A stretch of 64,000 nt of DNA, taken from assembly GCF_017809215.1 (NCBI RefSeq), contig NZ_CP065424.1, positions 3,380,001 to 3,444,000 of the forward strand, read 5' to 3'. The stretch is from Heyndrickxia oleronia. GTDB lineage: Bacteria; Bacillota; Bacilli; Bacillales; Bacillaceae_C. The notes under the pieces are model-generated. The model worked only from the letters and a program-made list of their open reading frames with translations, had not been told where the DNA came from and did no database searches. Of the stretch, positions 34,715-43,694 are shown piece by piece. Positions within the stretch are counted from its first letter, which is position 1. Each line of letters begins with the position of its first letter. The position numbers and the translations under genes were made by a program.

Positions 34715-35701
34715 ATGAAGGTACTTTTTATCGATAGCAACGAAGTTTTAATGAACCTACTTCCAAATGGTTTTTCAAGTGCTGGACATGAGATTATGAT
34801 CTCTGGTTCTATTGCAGACTTTACACATCTTTCCACGATGATGGACCAATTTTCTCCAGATTTAGTCGTAACATATGGTTGGGGACAGGAACAAACTCAT
34901 GAAAAACAATATATGATAAAAACCTGTGTTCAAGCTAGACAAATTCCGCATGTCTATTGGTCAGTTGAAGATCCACTTTATACAGATAACTTTGTCGTTC
35001 CATTAATTATGGTAAGTCAACCTGATTATATTTTCACTATTTGTCCTTCCAAAATTAGTTATTTTCAATCTTTAGGATTTCGTGCTGGTTACATGGATTG
35101 GGGCGTTCAGCCAACCATTCATTACCCAACAACACCTGACCCTCAGTATGCCGTTGATATTGCAGTTATTGCTAATTCCTATGATTGGATATTGAATCAA
35201 TATTCAGTCGATCAACGCATGGAATCGATACGAAATTTAGTCATTCCTCTTGTAGCAAACAATATCAGAGTTGATATTTGGGGCAAAGGCTGGCAGGAAA
35301 TGTTTGCATATTTGGGACTTACTATTGATCCAACTTGGTTGCATGGTCCTCTTCCCTTCCATGAATGCAACAAGGTGTATAATTCTGCAAAAATTAATAT
35401 CGGCTTTCAGAATTACACAACACAGGTAACTCAACGAACTTATGAAGTTCTTGGAGCAGGAGGCTTTTTATTATCTCAAGATACACCTGCTGTTCGGCAA
35501 CTGTTTGAGCCAGGCAAACACCTTGTAGTATCCTCTTCTCCTCAGGAAACGCTAAATAATGTTATCTACTATTTACAAGCTGAAGGAGAAAGACAAACCA
35601 TTGCAAATCAAGGATATACAGCAGCCCTTCAACACACCTATCGCAATCGAGTTGAATATATGCTTCAAATTCTTAGAAACGAGGGTATTTTGTCACTTTA
35701 A
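34715..35701 (+). CDS. CgeB-like spore glycosyltransferase, copy 1
   Basis: A 328-residue protein with an N-terminal Rossmann half (MKVLFIDSNEVLMNLLPNGF) and a C-terminal GT-B nucleotide-sugar half (TQRTYEVLGAGGFLLSQDTP, AVRQLFEPGKHLVVSSS), as in the CgeB/glycosyl transferase family 1 group. In B. subtilis CgeB helps make spore-crust polysaccharide. ATG 34715 follows AAGGGA. It is a tandem paralogue of the next gene (same length, extended identity). The donor sugar is unknown. Confidence 0.85.
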   Translation: MKVLFIDSNEVLMNLLPNGFSSAGHEIMISGSIADFTHLSTMMDQFSPDLVVTYGWGQEQTHEKQYMIKTCVQARQIPHVYWSVEDPLYTDNFVVPLIMVSQPDYIFTICPSKISYFQSLGFRAGYMDWGVQPTIHYPTTPDPQYAVDIAVIANSYDWILNQYSVDQRMESIRNLVIPLVANNIRVDIWGKGWQEMFAYLGLTIDPTWLHGPLPFHECNKVYNSAKINIGFQNYTTQVTQRTYEVLGAGGFLLSQDTPAVRQLFEPGKHLVVSSSPQETLNNVIYYLQAEGERQTIANQGYTAALQHTYRNRVEYMLQILRNEGILSL

Positions 35702-35770
35702 ACTTTTAAATGTAATAGCCCATTAAATATCTGTTAAACAAACAATTTTTATATTGAAAGGATGTATTCA

Positions 35771-36757
35771 ATGAGAGTATTTTGTTTTGATAGCAATGAT
35801 GCAATGATGCATTTGCTCTCAAATGGTTTTCGTGATGCAGGTCATGAAGTATTAGTAATGGGGGCAGACAATTTAGATGCCGTCGTAAATTCTCTGGAAC
35901 TTTTTAAGCCAGAGCTTGTGATTACAAATGGTTGGGGATTAGAACAAACGGTTGAAAATCAAATTTGGATAAAAAACTACGTAAAACCTAGGAATATTCC
36001 GCATGTTTATTGGTCAATTGAGGATCCTTCATTTACATCAACCTTTGTACTACCCTTAATCCAACGTACTGAACCAGATTATGTTTTTACACTTACTGCA
36101 CCTATAGTTGATTATTACCGATCTCTAGGAATTAAAGCAGCACATTTAGATTGGGGCTATCAGCCATCGATTCATCACCCTGTACCACCTATACCTGAGT
36201 ATAATTTTAATATTGCCTTAGTAGCCAATTCATATGAATGGGTCTTTGATACTTGGAATATTGATTACCGCATTGAATCAATGAAACAATTGATTTGCCC
36301 TTTAATAGAAAACAATGTACGTATAGATATTTTCGGAAAAGGGTGGGAAAAAATAAATCCTTATATCGATATGGAAATCAATCCAGATTGGATTCATGGG
36401 ACTGTGCCCTATCTCGATTGTAAAAAAATATATAGTTCTGCGAAAATAGTCATTGGATTACAAAATTTCACTACTCAAGTCACCCAACGGACTTATGAAA
36501 TACTTGCGGCAGGCGGATTCCTTTTAACATCTGACACCCCTGCAGTAAGACAGCTTTTCTTACCTGGTCGTGACTTAGTGGTGTCCTCAAGTCCCTATGA
36601 AACATTAAATTTGGTACATTATTACTTACAAAACGAATGGGAAAGAAAACAGATTAGTAGCCTAGGAACAGCTGCAGTCCAGCCCCACACTTATAAAGCT
36701 AGAGCTGAATATATTTTAAATGTTTTAAAAGCAGAGGGTATCTTACCAGCACTATAA
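35771..36757 (+). CDS. CgeB-like spore glycosyltransferase, copy 2
   Basis: Also 328 residues. It aligns end to end with copy 1 (PHVYWSIEDPSFTS, TQVTQRTYEILAAGGFLLTS, DTPAVRQLFLPG). ATG 35771 is preferred behind AAAGGATG. An ATG nine bases earlier overlaps that site. The 69-base gap has no terminator, so both copies are probably co-transcribed. Divergence after duplication suggests two acceptor or donor specificities in one glycan. Confidence 0.85.
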   Translation: MRVFCFDSNDAMMHLLSNGFRDAGHEVLVMGADNLDAVVNSLELFKPELVITNGWGLEQTVENQIWIKNYVKPRNIPHVYWSIEDPSFTSTFVLPLIQRTEPDYVFTLTAPIVDYYRSLGIKAAHLDWGYQPSIHHPVPPIPEYNFNIALVANSYEWVFDTWNIDYRIESMKQLICPLIENNVRIDIFGKGWEKINPYIDMEINPDWIHGTVPYLDCKKIYSSAKIVIGLQNFTTQVTQRTYEILAAGGFLLTSDTPAVRQLFLPGRDLVVSSSPYETLNLVHYYLQNEWERKQISSLGTAAVQPHTYKARAEYILNVLKAEGILPAL

Positions 36758-36866
36758 AATACAATTAATATCTTTTGAAGAATGAAAAAAAGATATTTCT
36801 TCCAAACTCCAATAAGGAAATTAGACTTTTGTTAATAAGTGTATATGAATGAGTGGTGAATATAAT

Positions 36867-37838
36867 TTGAAAGCAATAAAATTCGGTATTGCTGGAGTTG
36901 GAGTAATGGGCAAAAACCATTGCAGAATTTTAAGTATTTTAAAAAATGTAGATTTTATAGGTATTTATGATAAAAATCAAAGTGTTTGTGAAGACATTGC
37001 TAATACTTATCAAGTGACAGCTTTTTCTTCTTTTGAAGATATGCTTTCTAAAGTGGATGCAGTCATTATTTCTGTACCAACAACATTTCATTATAGTTAT
37101 ACTTACGAAGCTATTCAAAATGGCAAACATGTATTTGTAGAAAAACCGTTTGTTAGTTCATTAAAGGATGCTGAGAAATTAATTGAATTCAGCAATACCA
37201 TTCAAAACTGTGTCATCCAAGTAGGACATATTGAAAGATTTAATCCAGTCATTCAAAGGTTGAATGACATAATGGATTCCTCAAAAATTATTAGTTTGGA
37301 AGCAAGTCGGTTATGTGCAACGGAACGAAATCTTGATGTAGATGTCGTTCTCGACCTTATGATCCATGATATTGATATTATTTTAGACCTTGCGAACAGT
37401 CCTTTAGTAAGTGTAACAGCCATAGCTGCTTATTCATCACAAAAGGATGCACAGCCCAATATCGTTAATGCATTATTAAGGTTTGAAAACGGGATTATTG
37501 CAAGTCTTATTGCTAATCGTACTTCCCAAAAATCCCTTAGAACGATTTCGGTTACTGAACAAGAACGTGTTCTTACAGCGGATTACTTGACGAAGGAACT
37601 TCTTGTTTATAATAGACCTATTTTCAATCAATACCTTTCAACAACGATTGATAACTCAATTGAAAAAATCAAAGTACCTCCTATTGAACCTTTGCAGGCA
37701 GAAATCCAGCATTTCATACAATCGATTCAAAACAAACAAACACCTATTATTAGTACTAGTGAGGCAACAAAGGCACTATCTGTTGCTATGAAAATAAAAG
37801 AGTCAATTAGAAATGGCAAAACCATCTTCTTCGATTAA
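36867..37838 (+). CDS. Gfo/Idh/MocA-family oxidoreductase in the CgeB cluster
   Basis: A ~323-residue dehydrogenase with FGIAGVGVMGKNHCRIL, the catalytic EKP lysine (VFVEKPF) and IGHIERFNP-type active-site context (VGHIERFNPVIQRLND). This branch includes enzymes acting on UDP-sugars or myo-inositol. TTG 36867 follows GTGGTGA at good spacing. ATG 36849 is the alternative but has no binding site. Its place between CgeB genes and DUF1796 suggests it makes a modified sugar donor for them. Confidence 0.82.
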   Translation: MKAIKFGIAGVGVMGKNHCRILSILKNVDFIGIYDKNQSVCEDIANTYQVTAFSSFEDMLSKVDAVIISVPTTFHYSYTYEAIQNGKHVFVEKPFVSSLKDAEKLIEFSNTIQNCVIQVGHIERFNPVIQRLNDIMDSSKIISLEASRLCATERNLDVDVVLDLMIHDIDIILDLANSPLVSVTAIAAYSSQKDAQPNIVNALLRFENGIIASLIANRTSQKSLRTISVTEQERVLTADYLTKELLVYNRPIFNQYLSTTIDNSIEKIKVPPIEPLQAEIQHFIQSIQNKQTPIISTSEATKALSVAMKIKESIRNGKTIFFD

Positions 37839-37899
37839 GTATCAAATGATATGACACGGTAACAAAAAGGTAAACATATTATTCTAGAGGAATGATTTT

Positions 37900-38526
37900 A
37901 TGAAAATAGAAGATATTAAAGGTTCATATGATTACATCGCAAGCATTGGTGATAACTGCCAGCCTGCCCATCAATTAGACCGATTACAATTGCGAAAGTC
38001 TTCCGGACCATTTGATTGGATTGCAACACGTTCATTAGATGTTATTAGTTTACTTATAAGTAATAGATTCACAAATTTCATGGATAATAAATACCTTGTC
38101 ATCGATGGCCAGGATCCTGGTAGTCACTACTATAATGTCAGAGAAACATTCTATAACCTCTACTCAATGCATGATTTTCCTATAAGCAATGATTGGACAG
38201 CATCGTATACGGAAGCGAAAGCTAAATTTGATAGAAGAGCCCAACGCTTTTTACATCAATTAGAAAACTGTCAATCCATTCTACTCGTTCGATTAATGGG
38301 AACCTCTGAAGAAGCTGTAAGATTAAAATCCGTCTTATCAGGAATTGTAAAAGGAAACTTTACCATTCTTCTCATTAATTATCATGACAATAATGAAGTG
38401 TTAGATCTTAACTTGATCGATGAGAATATTTGCTCGGTCCTCATTCCTAATGACCCAAATCGATGGGAAGGGAATGATGGTGCATGGAGTGCATTGTTTA
38501 ATGGAATCACATTGACTGGAAATTGA
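37900..38526 (+). CDS. DUF1796 putative papain-like cysteine peptidase
   Basis: A 208-residue protein opening with SIGDNCQPAHQLDRLQLR and SSGPFDWI, the hallmark of DUF1796. The cysteine in the GDNC motif is the proposed nucleophile, with a later histidine (NYHD) as partner. The family is often found in spore-surface or capsule gene clusters; its biochemical role is not established. AGAGGAA precedes the ATG. A long hairpin terminator ends the cluster. Confidence 0.8.
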   Translation: MKIEDIKGSYDYIASIGDNCQPAHQLDRLQLRKSSGPFDWIATRSLDVISLLISNRFTNFMDNKYLVIDGQDPGSHYYNVRETFYNLYSMHDFPISNDWTASYTEAKAKFDRRAQRFLHQLENCQSILLVRLMGTSEEAVRLKSVLSGIVKGNFTILLINYHDNNEVLDLNLIDENICSVLIPNDPNRWEGNDGAWSALFNGITLTGN

Positions 38527-38552
38527 TTAGGAAATAATCATTTCTAAGGCTA

Positions 38553-38606
38553 GCCCTTTAGTTTAGACAATAAATTTATATTGTTTAAAGCTAAAGGGCA
38601 TTTTCA
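38553..38606 (+). terminator. Terminator of the CgeB cluster
   Basis: GCCCTTTAG and CTAAAGGGC flank an inner ACAAT/ATTGT stem, then a T-rich tail. It marks the 3' end of the four-gene cluster. Confidence 0.8.
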
Positions 38607-38986
38607 TTATTTATAAGAGAGTAACGATTAAAATCTTTTGTAGCACTGAGCAATTTGCAGTTGTTTTATACCTGGAGTTATCCTAACCCCTCTCTTTTTA
38701 TTACCTCTATTCATGAAAATAAAATTAAGCATAATACTCTTTTGATATGCTCAATATTCCCCACCGACCGCTATTAAAATTGTCAGTTTCTCTTTATATA
38801 TCAATATAACCAATTTTTCCCGCAAGAAGTAAGGAATATGTTTTTTTCGTCCAATTACATAGCGATTTTATATTTAATGTTTTTCAAGGAATAAGTCTTA
38901 CTCAATAGAGTCAGTAAAGAAATCGGATAAAGAAATAATTTTGTGGAAAACTAGTTTTAATTAAAATTGACTAAAGGTGACATCAA
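38607..38986. other. Intergenic region, promoter not located
   Basis: No gene is seen in 380 bases of AT-rich sequence. It should contain the promoter of the membrane-protein operon that follows. AAAGGTGA near 38975 is that operon's ribosome binding site. Confidence 0.3.
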
Positions 38987-39775
38987 ATGAATAATTACTC
39001 GAATGACAATACCGCTAGACGCTATGTAGCAAATGTAAGTGTTGTGGGTACTACTCAAGTACATTTAAGAAACCCTTATATAATCGGGTGGTGGTCTGCT
39101 GCCTTCCCGGGTTTCGGTCACCTTCTTTTATCAAAGTACATTAGAGGCTATATGCTATTTATGTGGGAAGTTATCGTAAATTTAAAATCGCATCTTAATC
39201 TTGCTATGGTTTATTCCTTTCAAGGTAAAATTGACTTAGCAAAGGATGTTTTGGATACAAGATGGCTTCTTATGTATATTCCAGTTTATCTCTTTGCTAT
39301 CTGGGATAGTTATCGTACTACGATTGATCTGAATAAAGTTTATTTATTAGCAGAACACGAAAAGCATCGAATTAATTCTTTTAGTTTAGGTGCGATAGAA
39401 ATCAATTATCTAGACAAAAGAAGTCCCTTTCTATCAGTAATTTGGTCGCTTTTTATTCCAGGACTGGGACAACTTTATATACACAGAATATTAACTGCCT
39501 TTTTCGTCATCATTTGGTTAGTTATATTTTTTTATTTTTCACATGCTTTAGAAGCGATCTCCTTATTATTTTTAGGAAAGGTTCAGAAGAGTATATCAGT
39601 TCTGGATCCACAATGGCTTTTATTTATTCCATCAGTCTATGGGTTTTCGATTTTCGATTCTTATATGAATACTGTTGAAAATAATAAGCTTTATGAAAAG
39701 GAACAAAGGAAATATTTACAAGAACATTATCAAGCTTCAAGCTTTCGAATGATAAAAGGGCAAAAAGTGAAGTGA
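38987..39775 (+). CDS. Membrane protein with internal duplication, paralogue of 19848-20318
   Basis: A 262-residue protein. Residues ~25-125 and ~135-250 are two copies of the same unit: WSAAFPGFGHLLL...SFQGKIDLAKDVLDTRWLL...FAIWDSY, then WSLFIPGLGQLYI...LFLGKVQKSISVLDPQWLL...FSIFDSY. Each unit has two or three membrane segments. The protein at 19848 is a single-unit version. The next gene overlaps or abuts it. No function is known. The shared PGxGQL motif at the membrane edge resembles small TM2-like modules. Confidence 0.7.
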   Translation: MNNYSNDNTARRYVANVSVVGTTQVHLRNPYIIGWWSAAFPGFGHLLLSKYIRGYMLFMWEVIVNLKSHLNLAMVYSFQGKIDLAKDVLDTRWLLMYIPVYLFAIWDSYRTTIDLNKVYLLAEHEKHRINSFSLGAIEINYLDKRSPFLSVIWSLFIPGLGQLYIHRILTAFFVIIWLVIFFYFSHALEAISLLFLGKVQKSISVLDPQWLLFIPSVYGFSIFDSYMNTVENNKLYEKEQRKYLQEHYQASSFRMIKGQKVK

Positions 39776-39780
39776 TTAGT

Positions 39781-40245
39781 ATGCAATTATATTCAACATT
39801 TGAAAATAGCATTTTTTTAGAAATGGCTATAGCTACTTTAGAGAAGAAAGGGATCAATAAGGAGGATATTTTCGCTGTTCCCTTGGACAATCGTACAGAA
39901 GAAAGAAAAATGTTTGATTCTATTCATCGTTCAGATGGAACATCACTTGTTGATATCGGAATGGCACTTGCGACAGGATTTTCTGTGATTGGTGCTAGTA
40001 TTGGTTTTAAACTCTCATGGGGCCCTATTTATTGGGGGTTAATTAGTGCATGTATCGGATTTGTTTTGGGATTTATTATTAGACTTTTTATTGAATGTGT
40101 AATTAAAAAGAGAAAAAGAATTTTAAAGGGAAAGCATTCTGAAGTTATTCTAATTATCAATTGTGAAGAAAATCAGGCAGAGTTTATTGAAAACATACTT
40201 TGGAGTCACTTTGCTTTAGGAGTAGCTAAAATAATGCATACGTAG
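39781..40245 (+). CDS. Two-TM membrane protein, 154 aa
   Basis: A hydrophilic N-terminal domain (~1-55, MQLYSTFENSIFLEMAIATL and an EDIFAVPLDNRTEERKMF stretch), then two membrane helices (~60-105), a basic linker and a cytosolic tail. The pattern resembles bacterial proteins that sense or modify membrane stress, but no family is certain. ATG 39781 is chosen; GTG 39772 overlapping the previous stop is possible. Tight coupling makes it a partner of the duplicated membrane protein. Confidence 0.6.
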   Translation: MQLYSTFENSIFLEMAIATLEKKGINKEDIFAVPLDNRTEERKMFDSIHRSDGTSLVDIGMALATGFSVIGASIGFKLSWGPIYWGLISACIGFVLGFIIRLFIECVIKKRKRILKGKHSEVILIINCEENQAEFIENILWSHFALGVAKIMHT

Positions 40246-40259
40246 AAAGGACATTTGCT

Positions 40260-40709
40260 TTGTGGAAATTAATCATTTTTATATTTATCATTTTTAACAT
40301 AATAGCCTATGTTATTCCTAAAAATATAAACAAAATAGAAATATATGCAACATGCTTTTTTGCTTTTTCCTATGGTTTAATAACCGATATAATATTGGAT
40401 TTACACTATCATCTTTATGGTTATATCCATAAAGGATTTGACTGGGGAGGATTACTCAGTACTTTTTTATACTTTCCTTCAATCAGCTACTTATTTCTTA
40501 ATTTTTTTCCTTTTAAAAAGCGGTTGTTACGCAAAATATATTATGTTCTAGGATGGTCTATATTCTCTATTATTTTTGAATGGTTTACTTTAAAAACTGG
40601 ATTTTTTTACTATACTGAATGGAAAATCTGGTATTCAGGTTTATTATATCCACTCATATTTTCATCACTTGTTCTCAATATGAAATTCGTTAAAAGGATT
40701 AACCAATAA
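40260..40709 (+). CDS. Multipass membrane protein, CBO0543-like, 149 aa
   Basis: About five membrane segments with aromatic-rich loops (LHYHLYGYIHKGFDWGG, EWFTLKTGFFYYTEWKIWYS). This pattern fits the CBO0543 family of small membrane proteins common in spore formers. The start is TTG behind AGAAAGGA. It follows its upstream neighbour by 14 bases, completing a three-gene membrane operon of unknown role. Confidence 0.65.
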   Translation: MWKLIIFIFIIFNIIAYVIPKNINKIEIYATCFFAFSYGLITDIILDLHYHLYGYIHKGFDWGGLLSTFLYFPSISYLFLNFFPFKKRLLRKIYYVLGWSIFSIIFEWFTLKTGFFYYTEWKIWYSGLLYPLIFSSLVLNMKFVKRINQ

Positions 40710-41034
40710 CTTTATAGTCAAGGCCTTAAAAAGGCTGGGGTAACCTATACGCTGACGGTCAAAATTAATCATTTTACATCAAAGTAATAACCGTAAATTT
40801 AATACTTAAGCATTTTATCATTTACAGCTGATATTTTTTTGGTTACATCACTAAATAGTTAAACACTCCCTATTAGATCATGTAGGAGTCATTACCAATT
40901 TTCTTTAAATATACTTTTAAAAAAAAGAAACTAATTTAATTGGAATAAGAAATTCTACTTTTTATTGCAATAATCTTGTTACGTAATATAACATAAAATT
41001 AGAGTATAAACGAATATCTCCAAGGGAGCCTATT
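40710..41034. other. Intergenic region without recognised feature
   Basis: 325 bases with no gene. A weak hairpin (ACTCCCTA / TGTAGGAGT, 40864-40890) lacks a T-run. The end holds AAGGGAG, the binding site of the next gene. Confidence 0.3.
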
Positions 41035-41538
41035 ATGTCAGAAAACATAGCATTTAAAAATGCAAGTATTGAAGATTTACCGATTATTGTTGATATTTAT
41101 AACTCAACCGTTCCAAGTCGAATGGTAACTGCTGATACTGAACCTGTATCAATAAACGATAGATTAGATTGGTTTAATGAACATAATCCTAACAAAAGAC
41201 CTTTGTGGGTTGTAGAATATGATGGCCAAATTTGTGGTTGGGTAAGTCTTCACTCTTTTTACGGAAGACCAGCTTATAATGCTACTGCCGAAGTAAGTAT
41301 TTATCTTCATGAAAGTTTTAGAGGTAAAGGACTTGGGAAGAAGATTCTAAAAAAAGTTATAGAGGAATGTCCTAACCTTAGTATTGATACCTTACTTGGA
41401 TTCATCTTTGGACACAACGAGCCCAGTATTGGCCTATTTTCAAGTTTCGGTTTTGAGAAATGGGCTCATCTACCGGAAGTTGCTATATTAGATGGGCTTA
41501 AGAGGGATTTAATTATTATGGGAAAAAAGATTTCTTAG
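41035..41538 (+). CDS. GNAT N-acetyltransferase, phosphinothricin-type
   Basis: A 167-residue GNAT enzyme of the Pat/YwnH branch. The N-terminal IVDIYNSTVPSRMVTADTEP segment and the acetyl-CoA loop LHESFRGKGLGKKIL are diagnostic, as is the LGFIFGHNEPSIGLFSSFGF C-terminal part. Relatives acetylate phosphinothricin, methionine sulfoximine or related amino acids; the natural substrate here is unknown. AAGGGAG precedes the ATG. Confidence 0.88.
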   Translation: MSENIAFKNASIEDLPIIVDIYNSTVPSRMVTADTEPVSINDRLDWFNEHNPNKRPLWVVEYDGQICGWVSLHSFYGRPAYNATAEVSIYLHESFRGKGLGKKILKKVIEECPNLSIDTLLGFIFGHNEPSIGLFSSFGFEKWAHLPEVAILDGLKRDLIIMGKKIS

Positions 41539-41626
41539 CTTTATAAAATTAGTGATTGATTTGATAAATCAAGGAAAATATTGAATCTAACTCATTAAGA
41601 GTTGAATTTCCAATTGAAGGAAAAAC

Positions 41627-41662
41627 GTAAAAACCCTAGAACCGTTAGGCTCTAGGGTTTGG
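41627..41662 (-). terminator. Terminator of tRNA-Val
   Basis: AAACCCTAGA and TCTAGGGTTT form a perfect 10-bp stem directly after the tRNA, with a T-run on the minus strand. Confidence 0.85.
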
Positions 41663-41666
41663 TTTA

Positions 41667-41739
41667 TGATTCTGACTGGGCTCGAACCAGCGACCCCCAC
41701 CCTGTCAAGGTGGTGCTCTCCCAGCTGAGCTACAGAATC
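41667..41739 (-). tRNA. tRNA-Val (GAC)
   Basis: A complete cloverleaf of 73 bases: acceptor GATTCTG/CAGAATC, D-arm GCTCAGCTGGGAGAGC, anticodon arm CCACC-TTGACAG-GGTGG with anticodon GAC, and T-arm with TTCGAGC. The discriminator is A and CCA is not encoded. It stands alone with its own terminator and is not part of an rRNA operon. Confidence 0.95.
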
Positions 41740-41876
41740 ATAATAATATGCTAGGACAATAATAAATATAAGTGAATTCAATTTATATGTCAATATTTTT
41801 TTGAATAAACATAGAAAGTATTTCCTTTTTTATTTTTTCGAAGTAATATTAGTTATATGAGATAGGAGGATGAATC

Positions 41877-42599
41877 TTGACAACATCAAAAAGCACCATT
41901 AAAGATTTTATGTTTGATAGTAAGGAATTAGGGGAATCATTAAATATCTTGGTATATTTGCCAGCCAATTTTTCACCATTATATAAATATAATTTATTAA
42001 TTGCACAAGATGGGAAAGATTACTTCCAGCTTGGGAGGATTGCACGCGTCGCAGATGAATTATTAGAAAAAGGCGAAATTGAAAACGTTATTATTGTTGG
42101 CATTCCTTATCAAAATGTTCAGGATCGCAGAAAAAAATACCATCCAGATGGTGAACAAAATGCTGCCTACATACGATTTTTAGCGCATGAGCTTGTTCCA
42201 TATTTAGATCAGCACTATCCTACATTACATGTTGGGAATGGACGAGTTCTTATCGGAGATTCTTTAGGCGCAACAGTATCATTAATGACTGCTGTGAAAT
42301 ACCCAAATATATTTGGGAAAGTCATTTTACAATCACCACTTGTCGATGAAAAAGTATTAGAAGCCGTTCGAAACCATCCTAATCCGCAATTACTGGATGT
42401 GTATCATATTATAGGTTTAGAAGAAACAGAGGTTAAAACCACTAATGGATCAATAGAGGATTTTCTGACACCAAATCGCGAGCTACATCAGCTTTTTGAA
42501 GAAAAAGGGTATCCTAATTTTTATGAGGAATTCGATGGGAATCATACATGGAAGTTTTGGCAACCAGATTTAAAAAGAGCATTAAAAATGACTTTTTAG
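41877..42599 (+). CDS. yjcH: YjcH-like esterase (alpha/beta hydrolase)
   Basis: A 240-residue putative esterase D-type hydrolase. The nucleophile elbow is GDSLGAT (serine), with a late catalytic histidine in GNHTWKFWQPDL and an acid between them. It begins with TTG behind AGGAGG. The order yjcH-yjcG-yjcF matches B. subtilis. The substrate is unknown. The fold resembles enterochelin-esterase-like proteins, so ester cleavage of a small molecule is likely. Confidence 0.88.
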   Translation: MTTSKSTIKDFMFDSKELGESLNILVYLPANFSPLYKYNLLIAQDGKDYFQLGRIARVADELLEKGEIENVIIVGIPYQNVQDRRKKYHPDGEQNAAYIRFLAHELVPYLDQHYPTLHVGNGRVLIGDSLGATVSLMTAVKYPNIFGKVILQSPLVDEKVLEAVRNHPNPQLLDVYHIIGLEETEVKTTNGSIEDFLTPNRELHQLFEEKGYPNFYEEFDGNHTWKFWQPDLKRALKMTF

Positions 42600-42687
42600 C
42601 ATGAAAAGTGTTTATTATGTTAAATTTTCCGAAAAATTGTTATAATAGTAGTATTCTATCCAACAAATTTTAAGGAGGTAATAAAAT

Positions 42688-43200
42688 ATGAAATACGGTA
42701 TTGTTATGTTTCCATCTAAACAGCTACAAGATCTTGCAAATTCCTACAGGAAAAGATACGATCCCCATTATGCGTTGATTCCTCCACACCTTACTCTTAA
42801 ACATATCTTTGAATCTTCTAATGATGAAATAAAAGATATTACGGAAAAACTTACTAAGCTTACCAAACAATTCAAACCCATGAAAGTGAATATTACAAAG
42901 GTGAGCTCTTTCCAGCCCGTTAATAATACGATTTATTTCAAAGTTGAACCCACAGAAGAATTAGAGCAACTACACAAGACATTGTATGCTGAACTACCTG
43001 GTGGAGAACCTGAGTATGCTTTTGTTCCTCATATTACGATTGGCCAAAAACTATCCAATGATGAACACTCAGACGTATATGGTCAGCTTAGGATGCTTGG
43101 GATCAATCATGAAGAAATTATTGATAGAATCCACTTATTATATCAGCTTGAAAACGGATCCTGGACCGTTTATGAAACATATCGCTTAGGAGAGGAATAA
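42688..43200 (+). CDS. yjcG: YjcG, 2H phosphoesterase (2'-5' RNA ligase-like)
   Basis: A 170-residue protein with two HxT motifs, [10 protein letters not shown] near residue 33 and VPHITIGQK near 113, the catalytic pair of 2H phosphoesterases. Such enzymes act on cyclic phosphate ends of RNA or nucleotides. AAGGAGG precedes the ATG. Its partner yjcF begins 8 bases downstream. Confidence 0.92.
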   Translation: MKYGIVMFPSKQLQDLANSYRKRYDPHYALIPPHLTLKHIFESSNDEIKDITEKLTKLTKQFKPMKVNITKVSSFQPVNNTIYFKVEPTEELEQLHKTLYAELPGGEPEYAFVPHITIGQKLSNDEHSDVYGQLRMLGINHEEIIDRIHLLYQLENGSWTVYETYRLGEE

Positions 43201-43207
43201 TTATAAC

Positions 43208-43630
43208 GTGAAAGCTATTCAAGCAACTACTGAAGAACAATTAAATGATGCATTTAAAATTCGTAAAAAAGTTTTTGTGGACGAACAACATGTTGATGTT
43301 GCAGAAGAAATCGATGAATACGAGAATGACTCGATTCATTTTGTGCTATATGATGATCAAAAGGCGGTTGCTGCAGGTCGCTTCCGAGTTGTCGAAGGAA
43401 AAGGGAAAGTAGAACGCATTTGTGTTCTCCCTTCCTACCGTGGAAAAGGTGCAGGGAAAATGATCATGGATGCCATACATAGTTATGCATCTGGCATGGA
43501 TATCAAGGTGTTAAAACTGAATGCTCAAACCCATGCCATCCCTTTCTATGAAAAATTAGGTTACCAGGTGGTTTCTTCAGAATTCTTAGATGCTGGAATT
43601 CCACATAAAACTATGGAAAAAGAAGTATAA
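43208..43630 (+). CDS. yjcF: YjcF, GNAT acetyltransferase
   Basis: A 140-residue GNAT enzyme: AAGRFRVVEGKGKVERICVL followed by the acetyl-CoA loop PSYRGKGAGKMIM and YEKLGYQ. It starts with GTG, GAGAGGA lying ~13 bases upstream, rather far. It sits in a yjcHGF transcript. The acceptor is unknown. Confidence 0.9.
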   Translation: MKAIQATTEEQLNDAFKIRKKVFVDEQHVDVAEEIDEYENDSIHFVLYDDQKAVAAGRFRVVEGKGKVERICVLPSYRGKGAGKMIMDAIHSYASGMDIKVLKLNAQTHAIPFYEKLGYQVVSSEFLDAGIPHKTMEKEV

Positions 43631-43639
43631 GTAATCTTA

Positions 43640-43694
43640 TAATTGGAGACTAGTTTGTACATTATCTATGTATATTCTCGTCTCCAAATTTATG
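43640..43694. terminator. Terminator between yjcF and csaA
   Basis: AATTGGAGAC pairs with GTCTCCAAATT around a ~25-base loop. It lies between convergent yjcF and csaA and partly overlaps the csaA stop, so it can serve both. Confidence 0.65.

Noticed and set aside
36849..36866. ATG start for the second Gfo/Idh gene
   Set aside because: No ribosome binding site before it, and the sequence after it (GTGGTGA) is itself the best site for TTG 36867; kept as an alternative only.
41587..41793. 68-codon frame on the minus strand
   Set aside because: It is the translated tRNA-Val gene and its terminator.
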